Source of the DNA: Epiperipatus broadwayi
Lineage: Eukaryota > Onychophora > Udeonychophora > Euonychophora > Peripatidae
DNA length: 64,000 bases
Reading direction: 5' to 3'
Assembly: GCA_028023455.1 (NCBI GenBank)
Contig: JAQFVV010012495.1
Span: 2,883,711 to 2,947,710 of the forward strand
A program made the position numbers and the translations under genes. The first letter of the stretch is position 1. Every line of letters begins with the position of its first letter. Below the pieces are notes generated by a model. It was given only the letters and a program-made list of their open reading frames with translations, did not search any database and had not been told where the DNA came from. Positions 34,271 through 46,835 of this stretch are shown here, in pieces.

Positions 34271-35716
34271 AGTCTATTATCTTGTTAGTGCATATTATAA
34301 TGATATTTTCGATTGTAATAGTATTGCAGTTGTTATACTAAATCATATTTTTGCTTACATATTCCAATATGTACTCAATTCCATGCTATTTGCTCTTTTA
34401 TTAAAGACATATTTTTATATAAAATAGACACTTCTATCTAATCTTCTTAGTAAAACATTTGAAGAAAATTACAGCTCAGGTACACATATGAGTTATTAAT
34501 TAGAAGAATTATTCAGTTAATGTTAAACACATGCACACTCTAACATTCAACTCAAGCATACATATTTTTTTTCATAAAAATTATTAATAATATTATCCCC
34601 TATACACTGAATTATTATTTTGTATAACAATGCAAAAGGGAATATACATTAAATCATAGAATTATTGTACAAAATATATAAGAAAATTAATTTCTTGTTA
34701 AAATATTATGCTACAACTCTAACATCCTTCCTTGACTGGATGATGAATCTAAGATTTTTAATTTAGACAACTATTATAAAAAAATTTAGTTAAAATTATT
34801 TTTATACCATTGATATCTATAATTCTAGATTGAAGTATTATGTGAAAAATTCCATTTACAGTTTCTTTATGTTTTCCTTATTTTTTTGTTTCCTGTGTAT
34901 TCTAATGTAAGCTTTTTGAAATGATATCACTTTTAATTTAATGAAGACTGATATATAAGAAGTTTGGGTAGTTTATTTTATACATGCGGGACTAACAAGC
35001 AGATCTATATTTGTTAAACAGGTTATAATGAAATTTATTATTCAATCATATATTTATATCCAGAATCTATAGCTTTTGTTGTTAGGAATTAGGAAAATAC
35101 TTGTTCCACATATGGCAATTTTGAGGCATTTCTATACTAAGATAAAAATGAATTCATTTTTTTTAGAGAATTTAGAAACTTTCCTTTACAAGACTTATTT
35201 TAAATAGTAATGTTTCTTAGTTATTATAAGTATTATTTAGTAAAATAGTATCATTTAGTAGATTTTAAATGATTTTTAAGCTAAGAAATTACTTCAAAGT
35301 TATAAAATTCTTTTTAGATAGTCATTCTTATGCCCTTTATATATATATATATCAGTAACCAATCATAATATTAGTTTTTTTAGTTAACTAAATATGCAAC
35401 AATTTTAATTTGATTTTTCTGCTGATAATTTAAAGGTGATCGGGATATTTGCTACAAAACAATAAAACATTTTTGTAATAAATAATTTTACAAAACTATT
35501 GAAAACTTTATAAATAATAGAAATATTTTTATTGTTTTGAAAAATTATTGAATATTTAAAATGATAATCCAATATAATTGTATCCTTTCTTCATCTGTAC
35601 TAAAAAGGTATTCTCACTATTAAATTGTCAATTAGGGACCTTAGCTTAAAAAATAAAATAATTATTAGTTAAATATTACTATTTGGTTGCTGTTAAGTGT
35701 TAGATGATAATAGTTC

Positions 35717-35718
<2 letters not shown>
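34271..35718. other. No gene seen
   Basis: A/T-rich spacer without coding-like frames. Confidence 0.5.

Positions 35719-35809
<91 letters not shown>
35719..35809. repeat. (AT)n microsatellite, about 90 bp
   Basis: Uninterrupted alternation of T and A for about 45 units. Confidence 0.98.
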
Positions 35810-35814
<5 letters not shown>

Positions 35815-35848
35815 ATACATGTGTACAGTCTATAGTAAACACAAAGTA

Positions 35849-36322
35849 CCTATAAGGGACTTGAACTCAGATTTTCAATTATATATGTATTTAAATATTA
35901 CACATTCAGCCTATATTCTGCCCATCCCTTTTCTGTATAATTAAATGGATATATTGAGATCTTATGGGTGAGTGGTCAGATAGGTATGACAATAATATTG
36001 ACATCATCAAGGGGTTTGAACATTTAATTATCAGATTTTCAATGATATGGATGGCTGGGGAGTTGAAAAAAGGAGAGGATTAAAGCTTGCCCATTAATGT
36101 TTGAAAATTTGCTATTCTAATATAAATTGAGCCATGATTATATATATATATATGTTGGAAATGGTAATCTGGACCAAATCATGAGTGCTGGTTCAGCACA
36201 AAATACATATATTGGAGATCATTTATCTTTTTCATGGGTATGTGGTCATCTGTATCAGTTATATAAGATGGATTGGATAGCTGTGGAGAGTTTGAAAGTC
36301 TAAGTTTAAGTTCCTTATAATA
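35849..36322. mobile_element. Family-A fold-back element, diverged copy
   Basis: The left end TATAAGGGACTTGAACTCAG is inverted relative to GAAAGTCTAAGTTTAAGTTCC (36291-36313). The interior has AATCATGAGTGCTGGTTCAG and CATATATTGGAGATCATTTATC, as in the copy at 13400. It carries an internal AT tract (36140-36152). Confidence 0.65.
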
Positions 36323-36746
36323 TATATGTATATATGCTTAGTCTTATTTATTTTTTTATCTTCTGTGATCTGTCTATCTATCTATCAATATATATTATTT
36401 TGCTACAATTTGATTTTCAAGTATCAAACACTACCCTCTTTAGAAAAATACATTAATGATTATTAATAATTATTTATTGGGCTAGGGTTTGCCTTTTTCA
36501 GATGTCTTTATTCATATGCATCAAGGGATTTTTGTGAAATGGAACCTTTAAGTGTGCATGTATATATCACCCATCCAAACATTGACATTCAGCAGTGCCC
36601 TCTATAAATACATATAAAGTGTGAATTTCTAGCAGAGTTTATATTTCTTCACAGAAAATGTTGCTGAAATCTTAACATATGGGAGAATAATTTGGTATTT
36701 TTATATTTGAATTTTCATTTAAAAAATCCAGCACTCCCTCTCTCTG

Positions 36747-36748
<2 letters not shown>

Positions 36749-36826
<78 letters not shown>
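36749..36826. repeat. Interrupted (AT)n microsatellite
   Basis: Two (AT)n runs are separated by ACAGATT near 36790. Confidence 0.95.
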
Positions 36827-36830
<4 letters not shown>

Positions 36831-37601
36831 TCTGTATTTCAAAACAGTCAGCCCCAAAATAATATTATATATATAAACAGCTTTTAAATGTTCCAGTGTA
36901 AGACAAAAGCTATTCTATTACCTTTGAGAAAGGAAACTGCAAAGAAGAAAGTAATAGTTTCTATATAGTGAGAAGAAATTATGCTTTTCCATCCTTGTTG
37001 AACTTTCTAGTTACAAGTAATTAGATGCATTACTAACAAACTAATAAATGTTGGAGCAGGATTATAAACACAAAAATATTCTTAATCTTGCATGGAACTT
37101 AATAAAATCTTAAAAATTTTTATCCAGATTTTAATCCCAAATCAAGGTTATGGTTCACAAATGTATTAAATACTATGTCAAAAAACTCTTTATATTTATA
37201 CATGCATACAATGATACAATAGAAATAAACAATACTAGAAATATTTCTTATATACCATGATTTTAGATACAATTTAAAATAGAATAAGAAAATACTGAGT
37301 AAATTTATGAATTTATGAGTTTGGGCTGCTTTTGTTTTTTTCTGATTGAAAATACTATTTGATTAGTATTTCTTTAGAAAGATAGTTTTTTTCAAAATTA
37401 TATTACTTAAATCTAATAAGATTGTCACAGCAATTCAATTTTTTTATAATCTTTTAAGTCTGAAACTAAGTCAACTATATTCTTAAACCCTAAGATACAG
37501 TTTCTGTGATATGATGAATTAAAATTTATTAAAGGATATGCATACATTAAAGGATATGCATATAATAAAGATAATGATAGTTTTTCAGTTTCCACTTTTC
37601 A

Positions 37602-38432
37602 TGACCATAATAAATCATGTATATATGGTTTTGATTTCAATTATAATAATATAAAAATATTACAAACTGAAATAAATAATAATAAAATAAAAATTAAGGA
37701 AGCTGTGTTAATATACAATACAAGCAAAACTTAATCATTAGGCAGGCAGCAAACATTAAGATCATGGAATTATGAGAAAGTTGACCTTTCAAAGTATTAC
37801 CTAACAAAGACTACGAAGATAGTTCAAAAGTGCTCCTAAGTAATGTTTATATTTTTTGTTCTTTTTAAAAAAAATTAATTACTGTATTTTCTAATATTTA
37901 TTTATAAGTTTACACACACACACATATATATATATATAAAATTAAATATTTACAAATACAGTAATTAGATAATTAAAAATATTATCCACTTAGGAGTTCT
38001 TTTGATTATCCTAGTAATCTTTGTCAATAAATACTTTGAAAGGCTAACCTTCCCACAATTCCATGATCTTAATGTTTACTGCCTGGCTGTTAATTAAGTC
38101 ATAATTGTAAAGCAAATATTTCAGCATCTGTTTTTTTACAACCATAATAAGTCATGTATTTATGGTTTTGACTTCAATTTTAATAATGTAAAAATATTGC
38201 AAATTGAAAAAAATAACAATAAAAGGAAAATAAAAAAAGTTATGCTAATATACAAATGCAAACATGATTTAATTAACAGGCAGGCAGCAAATGTTAAGAT
38301 CACAGAATTGTGGGAAGGTTAGCCTTTCAAAGTGTTAGGTGACAAATATTACTAGGATAATCAAAAGTGCTCTTAAGAAGATAAAATTTTTAATTATCTA
38401 ATTGCTGTATTTATAAATATTCAATTATATAA
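37602..38432. mobile_element. Cluster of three copies (+,-,+) of one about 300-bp repeat
   Basis: Copies at 37602-37906 (+), about 37940-38100 (-, shorter) and 38139-38432 (+). Shared landmarks are ACCATAATAARTCATGTAT, GGCAGGCAGCAAA, AAGATCA-GGAATT-TG and CCTTTCAAAGT, with GATTACTAGGATAATCAAAAG in the second and third. All three end near TAATTAYCTGTATTT-type sequence. A (CA)n(TA)n tract separates the first two. It is unlike the other repeats here and I cannot assign it to a SINE or MITE class. Confidence 0.75.
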
Positions 38433-38639
38433 CTACGTATATTGCTTTGAAAAAATATGGACATCAAATAATATATATATCTGTGTGTGTAATACCAGGG
38501 AAAAATTACTCTTCACATGTGCACTATTAGGTTGACATTTTACTTACATGCAGTCACCCATCAATAAGTGATTTAAAAGCATAAGTGAATAGCTTATGCT
38601 TAGAAGCTATTCTTATATAAATTATCTCTTATTGCCCTT

Positions 38640-39283
38640 CCTCTAAATCAAGATTTGATCTTACTATGAGCCTGATATTTCAATTGAAAAAAAATGAAAC
38701 CAAAATTGCTGAAGTTCAGGAGTGACTTAATAAAGACAAGAAAAAATGTATAATGATTTTAACCAAAAAATCATTGATGGATTACCTGCATTGTATGACA
38801 GTTGTACCTTTTTTTATGCAAGAAACTTCCAGTTTCTTGGAGCTTCTGAAGCAAATTTCCTACTGAAACTATTAAGTTGAACAATTAATTGAGGTAATTG
38901 ATGAAAGGTAAGCAGATTAAAATACAAAGTGAATATATACAACTAGAAGGCAATTAACATCAGTTAGCAAAATATTACAAAATTCTTTGACATATGATAT
39001 AATGAAAGATGAGAATAATGATACTCTCTCTTGTATGTCAACTCCTGGACAAGGTTTAGCAGCATTTTGTGATATAGCTGTACCTAGAAATGACAAACCC
39101 AAATCACCCATGTATCCCATATTACTTGTAAATTTTTTTTACTAATTTGAAGCAGAACTCGATGCTTCTTTCAGGAATGATTTAAATATTGATAAATCCC
39201 ATTCAATGAAAAATGCAAATCACCATCTCATCTACATAATTGTTTTAAATAAATTCTCTTCTTCAGATGTACTAGTTATTTAA
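38640..39283 (+). pseudogene. Retrocopy of an amphiphysin/BIN-family BAR-domain gene
   Basis: Landmarks of the second half of an amphiphysin/BIN BAR domain occur in order without introns. KIAEVQE lies at 38703-38723, NDFNQKIIDGLPALYDS ends at about 38802 (the family has ELPALYDSR), FQFLGASEANF is at about 38830-38859, and EQLIEVIDE is at 38879-38905. They sit in different frames with intervening stops, so it is broken. From about 38958 one frame stays open to 39142 and, after a single TAA, to 39283. It includes KILQNSLTYDIMKDENNDT and STPGQGLAAFCDIAVPRND, probably the disordered linker after the BAR domain. The N-BAR start and SH3 domain are missing. BAR domains of this family bend and tubulate membranes. 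Absence of introns plus frameshifts implies a 5'-truncated processed pseudogene. No clear poly(A) tail is seen. Confidence 0.6.
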
Positions 39284-40332
39284 AATAACTGCAATTAAAC
39301 TAGAACAACAATCATATCTTCTTATATTATTATGAATGTGTGTTTATAAAAATTCACACTAGGAAACAAATAAATAACAAAATGTATATTAATATAAGAA
39401 GTTACAGTTGTTATTCCAGCAATAATTACAAATATTTGAATTTATTACACATTTAATAAAGAAGTGTTTATCTGAAACATAATTAATTAGTTAGTATGAA
39501 AGATTAGTTGTTGTTTTTTTACATGCTGAATGTATATTTAAATTATCCTTACAATAGAGTAATGAGAAATGCTCAAAATTTCCATATAATTTTGGTCATG
39601 TGATTATTACACATTGTAATCTTTCTATTTTGTTACATGAATTTATAAATGTATAATACAGTCAATTCTATAGCAAAATTTTAAATTTTATATAACAGTT
39701 TTTTTCTAATATAGTATTTTTGTATTTAAAGTAATTTAAAGTACACTGTTTATTTGATATAAAGTGAATCTAAATTATTTTAAAGTCATATTTAAATTTA
39801 CTAATAAAGTTACGTTATAGAGTAATATTTATAATTTAAACACTAGTAAATAATGATTAAAGTATGTAACATTATGCTAAAATAGTAATCTTAGTCATAA
39901 AGATCACAGTTTATTTTTTTAAAAAAACCTTATTTAATTACATTAAATAATGATGTAATTATTCTGTGGGTAATGTGTAGGAATCTGTGTTCACACACAT
40001 TCTTGCTAAATTAATTAACTTTACTTCCTTCATGCTAAAGTTAATTTATTATTTGTATTAAATTTATGTTGCAATTTATTTTGTATCAATTTTAAAGTAT
40101 ATCAAAATTAGTATTTTAATTACATAAACAATAGTTTTATATTTCCAAAGTTAAGTTTAATAAAAAAGTGTTTTAATATTAAAAGTGTATTTAAAAGTAG
40201 GGTTTAAATAAAGTTTAAAATATATGATTTAATAAGATTTATTAAATAAATTGTTGTTGTTTTTTTTTAAAAAAAAGAAGCCAAATAAAAATTAATTTGT
40301 ATGTAAATTTTTATTGTCTGAGATTTAATTGA
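39284..40332. other. No gene seen
   Basis: Extremely A/T-rich, with frequent homopolymers and no coding-like frame. Confidence 0.5.
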
Positions 40333-40366
40333 CCAATCAGGTAGAGTTAATTATGGCTATAAATAC
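40333..40366 (+). promoter_or_regulatory. CCAAT-TATA core-promoter signature
   Basis: ACCAATCAG (40332 on) and GCTATAAATAC (40357 on; TATAAATA at 40358-40365) are 25 bp apart. An initiation region would fall near 40390. Downstream sequence has no long ORF (the first ATG gives only four codons), so a non-coding first exon or chance are both possible. Confidence 0.35.
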
Positions 40367-40823
40367 AGGAGTTATGTCACTATTATGGTTGTCTATTAAA
40401 TGTTTAATATCAATCAAGTAAATTTCAAAGAATAAAACTATATTCCTTATAGTCTAAATTTTAAGTTACAAATTTCTTTAAATTTTTATTGTTTTGGTTA
40501 GTAAAGTGTTAAAAGTAATTTATAAAATTATGATTAATCATTTAAGAAGTTTATTTGAATTGTTTTAATATGGAGTAAAACAAACCTATTCCTTATCAAT
40601 ACTGCATAAGAAATCAACTGGAAACTACAATGATGAGTGGTAAAAATACATATTATCAAACATAAATGACATTATTCAGAGTACTATGCAGAGAGTATAT
40701 TGTTTAGACTGAAGAGCAATGTGAAGGATTCATAAGGAATTTTTTTTTATTCATATTCATATGTTGTGTATTATAACGATCGAAAAGAAAGTGAAGATCG
40801 AATCTAACCGCAATCTGCACTAC

Positions 40824-40840
40824 AGAGGCGCCATCTAGGC
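40824..40840 (-). promoter_or_regulatory. CTCF-like motif
   Basis: The minus strand reads GCCTAGATGGCGCCTCT, close to the animal CTCF core (CCAnnAGRTGGCGCT type). It lies in a locally less A/T-rich, CpG-containing island (40775-40930), with a TATAAAGTA 20 bp away. One match by eye is weak evidence. Confidence 0.3.
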
Positions 40841-41236
40841 ATTTGAGCCTAAAAAAACTTATAAAGTAGGCAGATATACGCGCTGATAAGATTCCACTTT
40901 ATTTAAATATTCAGATCGTTAGCCCAAGTCACTACCTCAGTGGAACAGCAGAGATTATAAAATATAACTTTATATCTTAATTATAAAAAAATAAAAGCCA
41001 CTGCCAGAAATTAACACATAAAAATATTTATTTACGCACATATAAAATCATTCTAAATTTGAGGAATAAGTTTAACATTTTAGATTTTTATATTAATCTA
41101 TAATTTTACATTTAAATAAATTTCAATAATGAGTTTAATATTTATTTAGTGAGGCGAGTATGAATAGACTATATAGATTGTATTTGAAAAGAAAATATTC
41201 TATCCCTTATTTAACCTTAGGCCAAAAAGTTCGCAG

Positions 41237-41449
41237 TCAAACTGGCGTCAATCCATCTGATACATTTATATATTCAATGTAGCATGAAAATACGACAACA
41301 CAAAATACTATACTGTCAGGAATGTATGTCTGAACAGTAAGTAGAGTTAGAGAAGACATTGTCTCTCCACCAACAGGAATGCTACATCTGTTGGCAAGTA
41401 GAACAATAAACATAAAACTCCATAGGAATGGATTGCGGTCCTTTGCCAT
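41237..41449 (-). CDS. Small ORF, hydrophobic, unidentified
   Basis: A 70-codon frame from an ATG at 41449 starts MAKDRNPFLWSFMFIVLLANRC, a possible signal peptide or membrane anchor. It continues through GGETMSSLTLLTVQTYIPDS and a second hydrophobic run with CVVVFSC. The region 41180-41930 is less A/T-rich than its surroundings. The opposite strand is also open (41484-41741). I do not recognise either product. A short secreted or membrane peptide gene or a relic exon is possible. Confidence 0.22.
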   Translation of the reverse strand: MAKDRNPFLWSFMFIVLLANRCSIPVGGETMSSLTLLTVQTYIPDSIVFCVVVFSCYIEYINVSDGLTPV

Positions 41450-42147
41450 CTTACAAACCCATCCATAGGCAAACAGAAGGTGTGTGGTGTATATATGCAA
41501 TCCTGCCCATAGCGGATCTCATACTACATCTACTAATTACACAAATATATCCAATCCATTGAGCCAATTCAACTACGAAACGAATAACCTAAGATTACCC
41601 TCCCTTAATATAACTTTACAAAACTATATAGCCATTCACGCCCGACTTAAATTTAACATTTATTATGTTCGCACAGATGAATTTTATAAAATTTGTTTTA
41701 AAATGTTGAGTATAGATCGGCTGCACAGATTCCACGGTTAAAAACATTCCAAAATAAACACAACTGATCAAAATACAAAGTCATCGATAATGTCAATTGC
41801 ATAGGGAATACAAAAAAAAACCCCAATGGTGTTCATCATAAGACACCGCAGTGACATGATGACTTATATATTCCAATTGACTATGAAACAGCAACACAAT
41901 TAACCGCTAACGAATCTATGCAACGTCTATACCCAACTTTAAATTTCATGCATTTAAATAATTTATACAATAAGTATTAATACAAATAAAAAAATAATAA
42001 AATGGAAATGATTTTTTTCAAAGCAAAACATATAAAATTTTAAACATTATCAATTGATTTTAAACTTAAAAGTCAGATAGAAGTTCATAAGCTTGAACGA
42101 AAGTTCTTAATTATTTTTAAATTTTAGAGTTCATGTCAATAGCTTAC

Positions 42148-42241
42148 AGTAGAAGAAATCACTGCTCTTGATGTAAATTTCCATGGAGTCTTTATTTGAA
42201 AACCCGGTCAGATATTCCGGAGGTAGCATTTGCTGGTTCAT
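42148..42241 (-). CDS. Candidate first coding exon, unidentified protein
   Basis: From an ATG at 42241 (AAAATGAAC context), 31 codons encode MNQQMLPPEYLTGFSNKD and then SMEIYIKSSDFFY. The exon ends at a donor, CT|GTAAGC (GT at 42147-42146), leaving one base of the next codon. Read through, the frame meets a stop 14 bases further on (codon CTA TTG ACA TGA), which fits an exon/intron border. About 90 bp upstream lies a well-formed promoter (42355-42447). A short upstream ATG-AAC-TGA could act as a minimal uORF. Base composition is richer in C/G than the neighbourhood. No second exon was identified to the left. Confidence 0.45.
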
Positions 42242-42333
42242 TTTGGTATCACAGTCAGTTCATTTTTTAAAATAGAGAAAGAGTGTGATATGTGCGTCCT
42301 ATCACCGACCCTCAAAAACAAACCGGAAAAAAC

Positions 42334-42447
42334 TGACTGGAACTCAATATTTTTCTTTTTATAGTCCTCCTATGGATTCCATGACCAAAAACGTCACTGT
42401 TCCATTTTTTTCGTTATGGTCCGGGCCTTTATTTGCTTCCATTGGTC
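42334..42447 (-). promoter_or_regulatory. TATA/CRE/CCAAT promoter for the minus-strand exon at 42.2 kb
   Basis: Reading leftward: GACCAATGG (42447-42439), GTGACGT half-CRE (about 42398-42391), TATAAAAAG (42363-42355) and a possible initiator CCAGTCAGTT about 25-30 bp on (42340-42331). Order and spacing are those of a canonical Pol II promoter. Confidence 0.5.
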
Positions 42448-45030
42448 AAGCTAAAATCTCTTTCTTCTCTTATCTATTTTTCATCTGACTTTTTAATTAC
42501 ACAGCTTTTGGATAATTAATAAACAATCATTTCCATTTACAGATTACAGGAATTAATTAATACCTGTTTTTATTTTTACTTACGTTATTTCTTTTTTAAA
42601 CTATTTTTATATTTAAATCTTTTTTTTTATATAAAAAAAAAAGTACGTTCAAATACCTTTTTTTTATTTATAAAAAAAAATATTTTTAAAGTTTATCTGT
42701 GCGAATATATACGTTTAACAAACATTTTAATTTTAGCGTTTAGTTTTTTTTTTTAATAGATTTTATTTTTATTTGCGAACTTTAAGATTTTATTTTAAAT
42801 TAATGTAAGACATATTTATATATCGTTACAGTATTAAAGAACAGTCTTATTTAATTTTAATAAGTAACAATAAGAAGAATAGATTTTCGTTTGGTTTGAT
42901 ATGCATATACATGAAGGAAGAATTATAAAATTGGATGAACTTAATAGTGATATAGTTAATATTATTTATAATGCTTTTATGTGAAAATTTGGAGAATTTG
43001 TTTTATAATGAGATATTTCTACAATAAATTATTAAAAATGGACTAAAGAAGAAACTTTTAAATATGATAAATCTTTTATTAAACAACCAATGTATATTAT
43101 GGACTTTTTCTGTGAAATTTGCTTCATCAAGAAATCAAAATGAATGAACTTTATTATAAGAACATTTTATCCTATATTGGTGACCAATATTTCCATTGGA
43201 TTTTATTTTAACATTTTTAGCATTTATATTGCACAGATTTAAGAATACTGTGGGGAGAAGAAGAAAAAAAATATCTTTAATTAAATGAACATTGTCAAGG
43301 TAACAAGCACTGCTCCCCTGAATGTCAGCTTCAATAAAAATTAAAGGACATTTTTTTGTATTTTTATTTTTTCTTAGTTAAGAAATATATTTAGATAATT
43401 TAATAATTACATGTATTCTTAGATTTAAGATGTCATTTAATGTTTATATAATATGTGAATTTCATCTTTAATTTGGGTATAAAAAAGAAAGTGAAGGAAA
43501 ATTAATATTTTTCTTTAATGATAATAAATCTGAAACTTGGATGCAAGTAATTTAACCAGAGAGGGTTGAGAGAATCACTGTAATAATCATAGTGATGTAA
43601 TTAAGGTAAAATTTTATTAACACATTTAAAGTTCAATCTTAATCTTTATTTATGTAAATGATAAATCAGATAAACTGAATATTATATTTATTCTGTTTAT
43701 TTATGTTAGAATAATTTGTTTTAGAAGTATGAATATGCATGTTATATGCTGTATCTGTTTAGATACCATCTGAAAGCATGAATAATGTCTCATATTCAGT
43801 ATCTATTTAGATGCTATATGCATAACTGATCTCTGAATTGTTTTAGAATGAATTTAAATGAATGTAATTACTATAAGTTAAATATCTAAATCATTTGTTT
43901 GTGCTATACTTAATCTTGATATTTTAATGAATGTTATGTACTGAAGTTTAGAAATTATTTTATGAAGAGATGTTTAAGAATTTCTTTGTGATGTTGTAGG
44001 GAGTTATACAGAATGTATATTATACATAGATAGTGGTTCGGAAGAGTAGTATTAGGAAATACTGTAGTGCAAGGGATTTTTTGAATATTTATTTATAATC
44101 TTTTGAATATTAAGTATAATCTTGTGAATATTGAGTATAATACAGTTAACATAGGTCTGTATATTTTTATGATTCATGGTCAGTAGCATTTCTTTCTGTA
44201 AATCAGTAAGTGTTCAGAGAGAAGCCATGATAGGAATTTAAGGTAGATGCAAGAATATATGGCCATAAGCTCTGCATCCATGTTTTCATTGTTTTTTCCT
44301 AGTTCTTGGAGTTTTTAATCCTTCACTTTTAATCACTACTATCATTACTAGTTCCTATATCATAACTGATATTGTTAAAAAAATTTAAAGAATAATTGAT
44401 AGACTATTAAATGATGTTTATCATTTTTGGAAGCAAGAAGAGCAAAATATATAACAAACGATGTATAAATAGAGTGTTTAATAAAGTTTTGTGAAATATT
44501 TTGATATTTTGAAAACATTTTAACAGATCAAAAAAGTTATCGAATGTATGTTAAAGTCATATAAAAAGATATAAATGAAGGTTAAACCTGAATATGATTA
44601 ACATCATAAAATATGAAGTGAATAAATACCATATATGTATATATATTACTAAAATAATTATATGTTTATTTTGGTAAATAAAATAAACATAAGAATACAT
44701 ATGAGTTATAGAGTTATTATAAAAAGTTATATTATGATGGAGTGTTGGTGTAAAGAACTTATTATTGAAGAATATATTATTTTTGTAATGCATAATATAA
44801 CAAATAAATTATTTAAATAGTGAATAAGAAAATTTCATAAAAATATTTAGATGTGTTTATCTATGAATTTGCAATTATTTAAAATTATGTTTATTGTAGT
44901 AATAATGCTAAAGTGTATTAATGCTACAGATCTAGAAAAAAGTAATATGATTATCATAGAAGTGTATTTTTGATTCTATGAAAGTATTCAAATTATTTAA
45001 ATTTGTAATTTAAAGTTTTAAGCTTGAAAT
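42448..45030. other. No gene seen
   Basis: A/T-rich. No repeat family or coding-like frame is recognisable. The 78-codon antisense frame at 44557-44793 is composed of N/H/I/Y codons from A/T sequence. Confidence 0.45.
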
Positions 45031-45034
45031 AATA

Positions 45035-45290
45035 TCAAAATACAAAGGTGACACACTTGAATGGAAGAAAAGTACACAGAATATAAGCACGCTTAGCTTT
45101 TGCCTCAATTCTAGCGGTCTGTGGCGAGAACGAAGAAAGGGCACAACAAAACAGTAAAGCGTATGCAAATGAACAGATGTCAACGTTTGGAGATGTCAAA
45201 GCAGGTTCTCGTCTATTGATGGAGTTATTATTGCTTTGCATACTGTTTGTTTCCTTGCCCTATTTTTCGTTCTGCAGCTCAATTATGAAT
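45035..45290. promoter_or_regulatory. Less A/T-rich island with an octamer motif
   Basis: A 250-bp block with higher G+C contains ATGCAAAT (45164-45171), the POU/octamer site, and several CpGs (GGCGAGAACG). The minus frame 45035-45241 is open for 68 codons, rich in S/A/C, but has no recognisable motif. It could be a promoter, an enhancer or an old exon. No TATA box is close. Confidence 0.25.
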
Positions 45291-46768
45291 ATGAGGAAAG
45301 GTGATAGATAATTTCGTGTATCTTTATTTTTGATTCTATGAAAGTATTCAATTTTTGTATATTAAATTTGTAATTTTAAAAAATGTTAGAATGTTTGAAA
45401 AACTGTAAGTTTTAAGTAATAGATATTATTACTTCATGATAGTCAATATTTGAATTGGAAATTACTTATTTTCTTTATGTAAATATTTTTTAAATGTAAT
45501 TATTTTGAACTTTGAAATAATTTAATTTTGCAAATATCATGTTTGTAAATTTTAAAAATTTATATTTGTTATAATAAATTGTTAATGTTATTTTGAAATA
45601 CTTAATGTCTTGCGAGTTTTTCTCTTGTTATGTCCAAGTCATTGTAAATCATCATAACTGCTCACATGCATTATAACAATTAATTATATCTTGGTATCGT
45701 CATCATCATCATCAACCATTATCAATCAACTGTATTAATATCTTGGTATAATTGCACATAAGTTCAAAAAGATAAAGTATGATTATTATACTATGATTAT
45801 TGAAGATATTTATCTTAAAAATGGTATAATGTAAAATTTCTCATTATCTTATACAATAATTATAACAAAGGTTGATATTTTTTTAATATGTCATATGGAG
45901 TATACAATTATATCCATAATTCATAATAAGTTGAAGTTATCTGGAGTTTATTTGAAATAATAAAAAATATTTGTAGTAGTTTATAATTTTAATTTATTTT
46001 AGTTTTTGAAATAAGAGTTATTGGGTGTTTTATTGATTATTATTGTTGATATAGCTAGATGTATGTGAAATCCCTCACTATATGTAGCTGTATTAATTAA
46101 GGTGTTAATTGTAAAATAATAATAAGAACCCGAGATTAAGATTATAGTTATGTTATAGATTTTATTTAAGTGAGGATATATATTTTATTAAGTAAAGAAA
46201 TATAAAATATTTTAGTGCTTTAATTTAATTTTAGTAATGTTAATTATAGTTTATTTTATATGTAATGTGAGTCATGGTAATATTACTTATATTTTAGGAA
46301 AGTAGGTAGTGGTAATATTCCTATGCCATTGGGGATATATCTTTTTGTGGATTTATTCTTAATGTTAAACTGTGTATCTTACTAGATGGTTTTAATTATG
46401 AGGACCATGATTTTTCTTAGTATTTAATTGAACTATTTGAAAAAGATTGAGCTAGTATTTAAATAATTCAATTGGTAATGAGCTAGTAGTTAAGTTAAAT
46501 CTTTAGTTATTTAGTAATTAAAGCGATTAGTTATTTAGTTAATGATAAACTTAGTAGTAATAGTAGTATAATAGATGTATTATTATTTATATTCACATGA
46601 GCTAGTTGTTATAGTTTAAAGTAGCAAGTTAAATCGACTAAGAGTTAGTAGTTGGGTAGCTGATGAGTTATATAGAGCTCTTAAGTAAGGGTACAATATA
46701 TATGTTTCTAATATACCTAATTAAAAATAAAATTTATTGGAAACATAATTACTTAGTATGAGAGGTTG

Positions 46769-46827
<59 letters not shown>
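46769..46827. repeat. (AT)n-(AC)n microsatellite
   Basis: About 29 AT units are followed by ACACACACATACATACATG. Confidence 0.97.
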
Positions 46828-46835
<8 letters not shown>

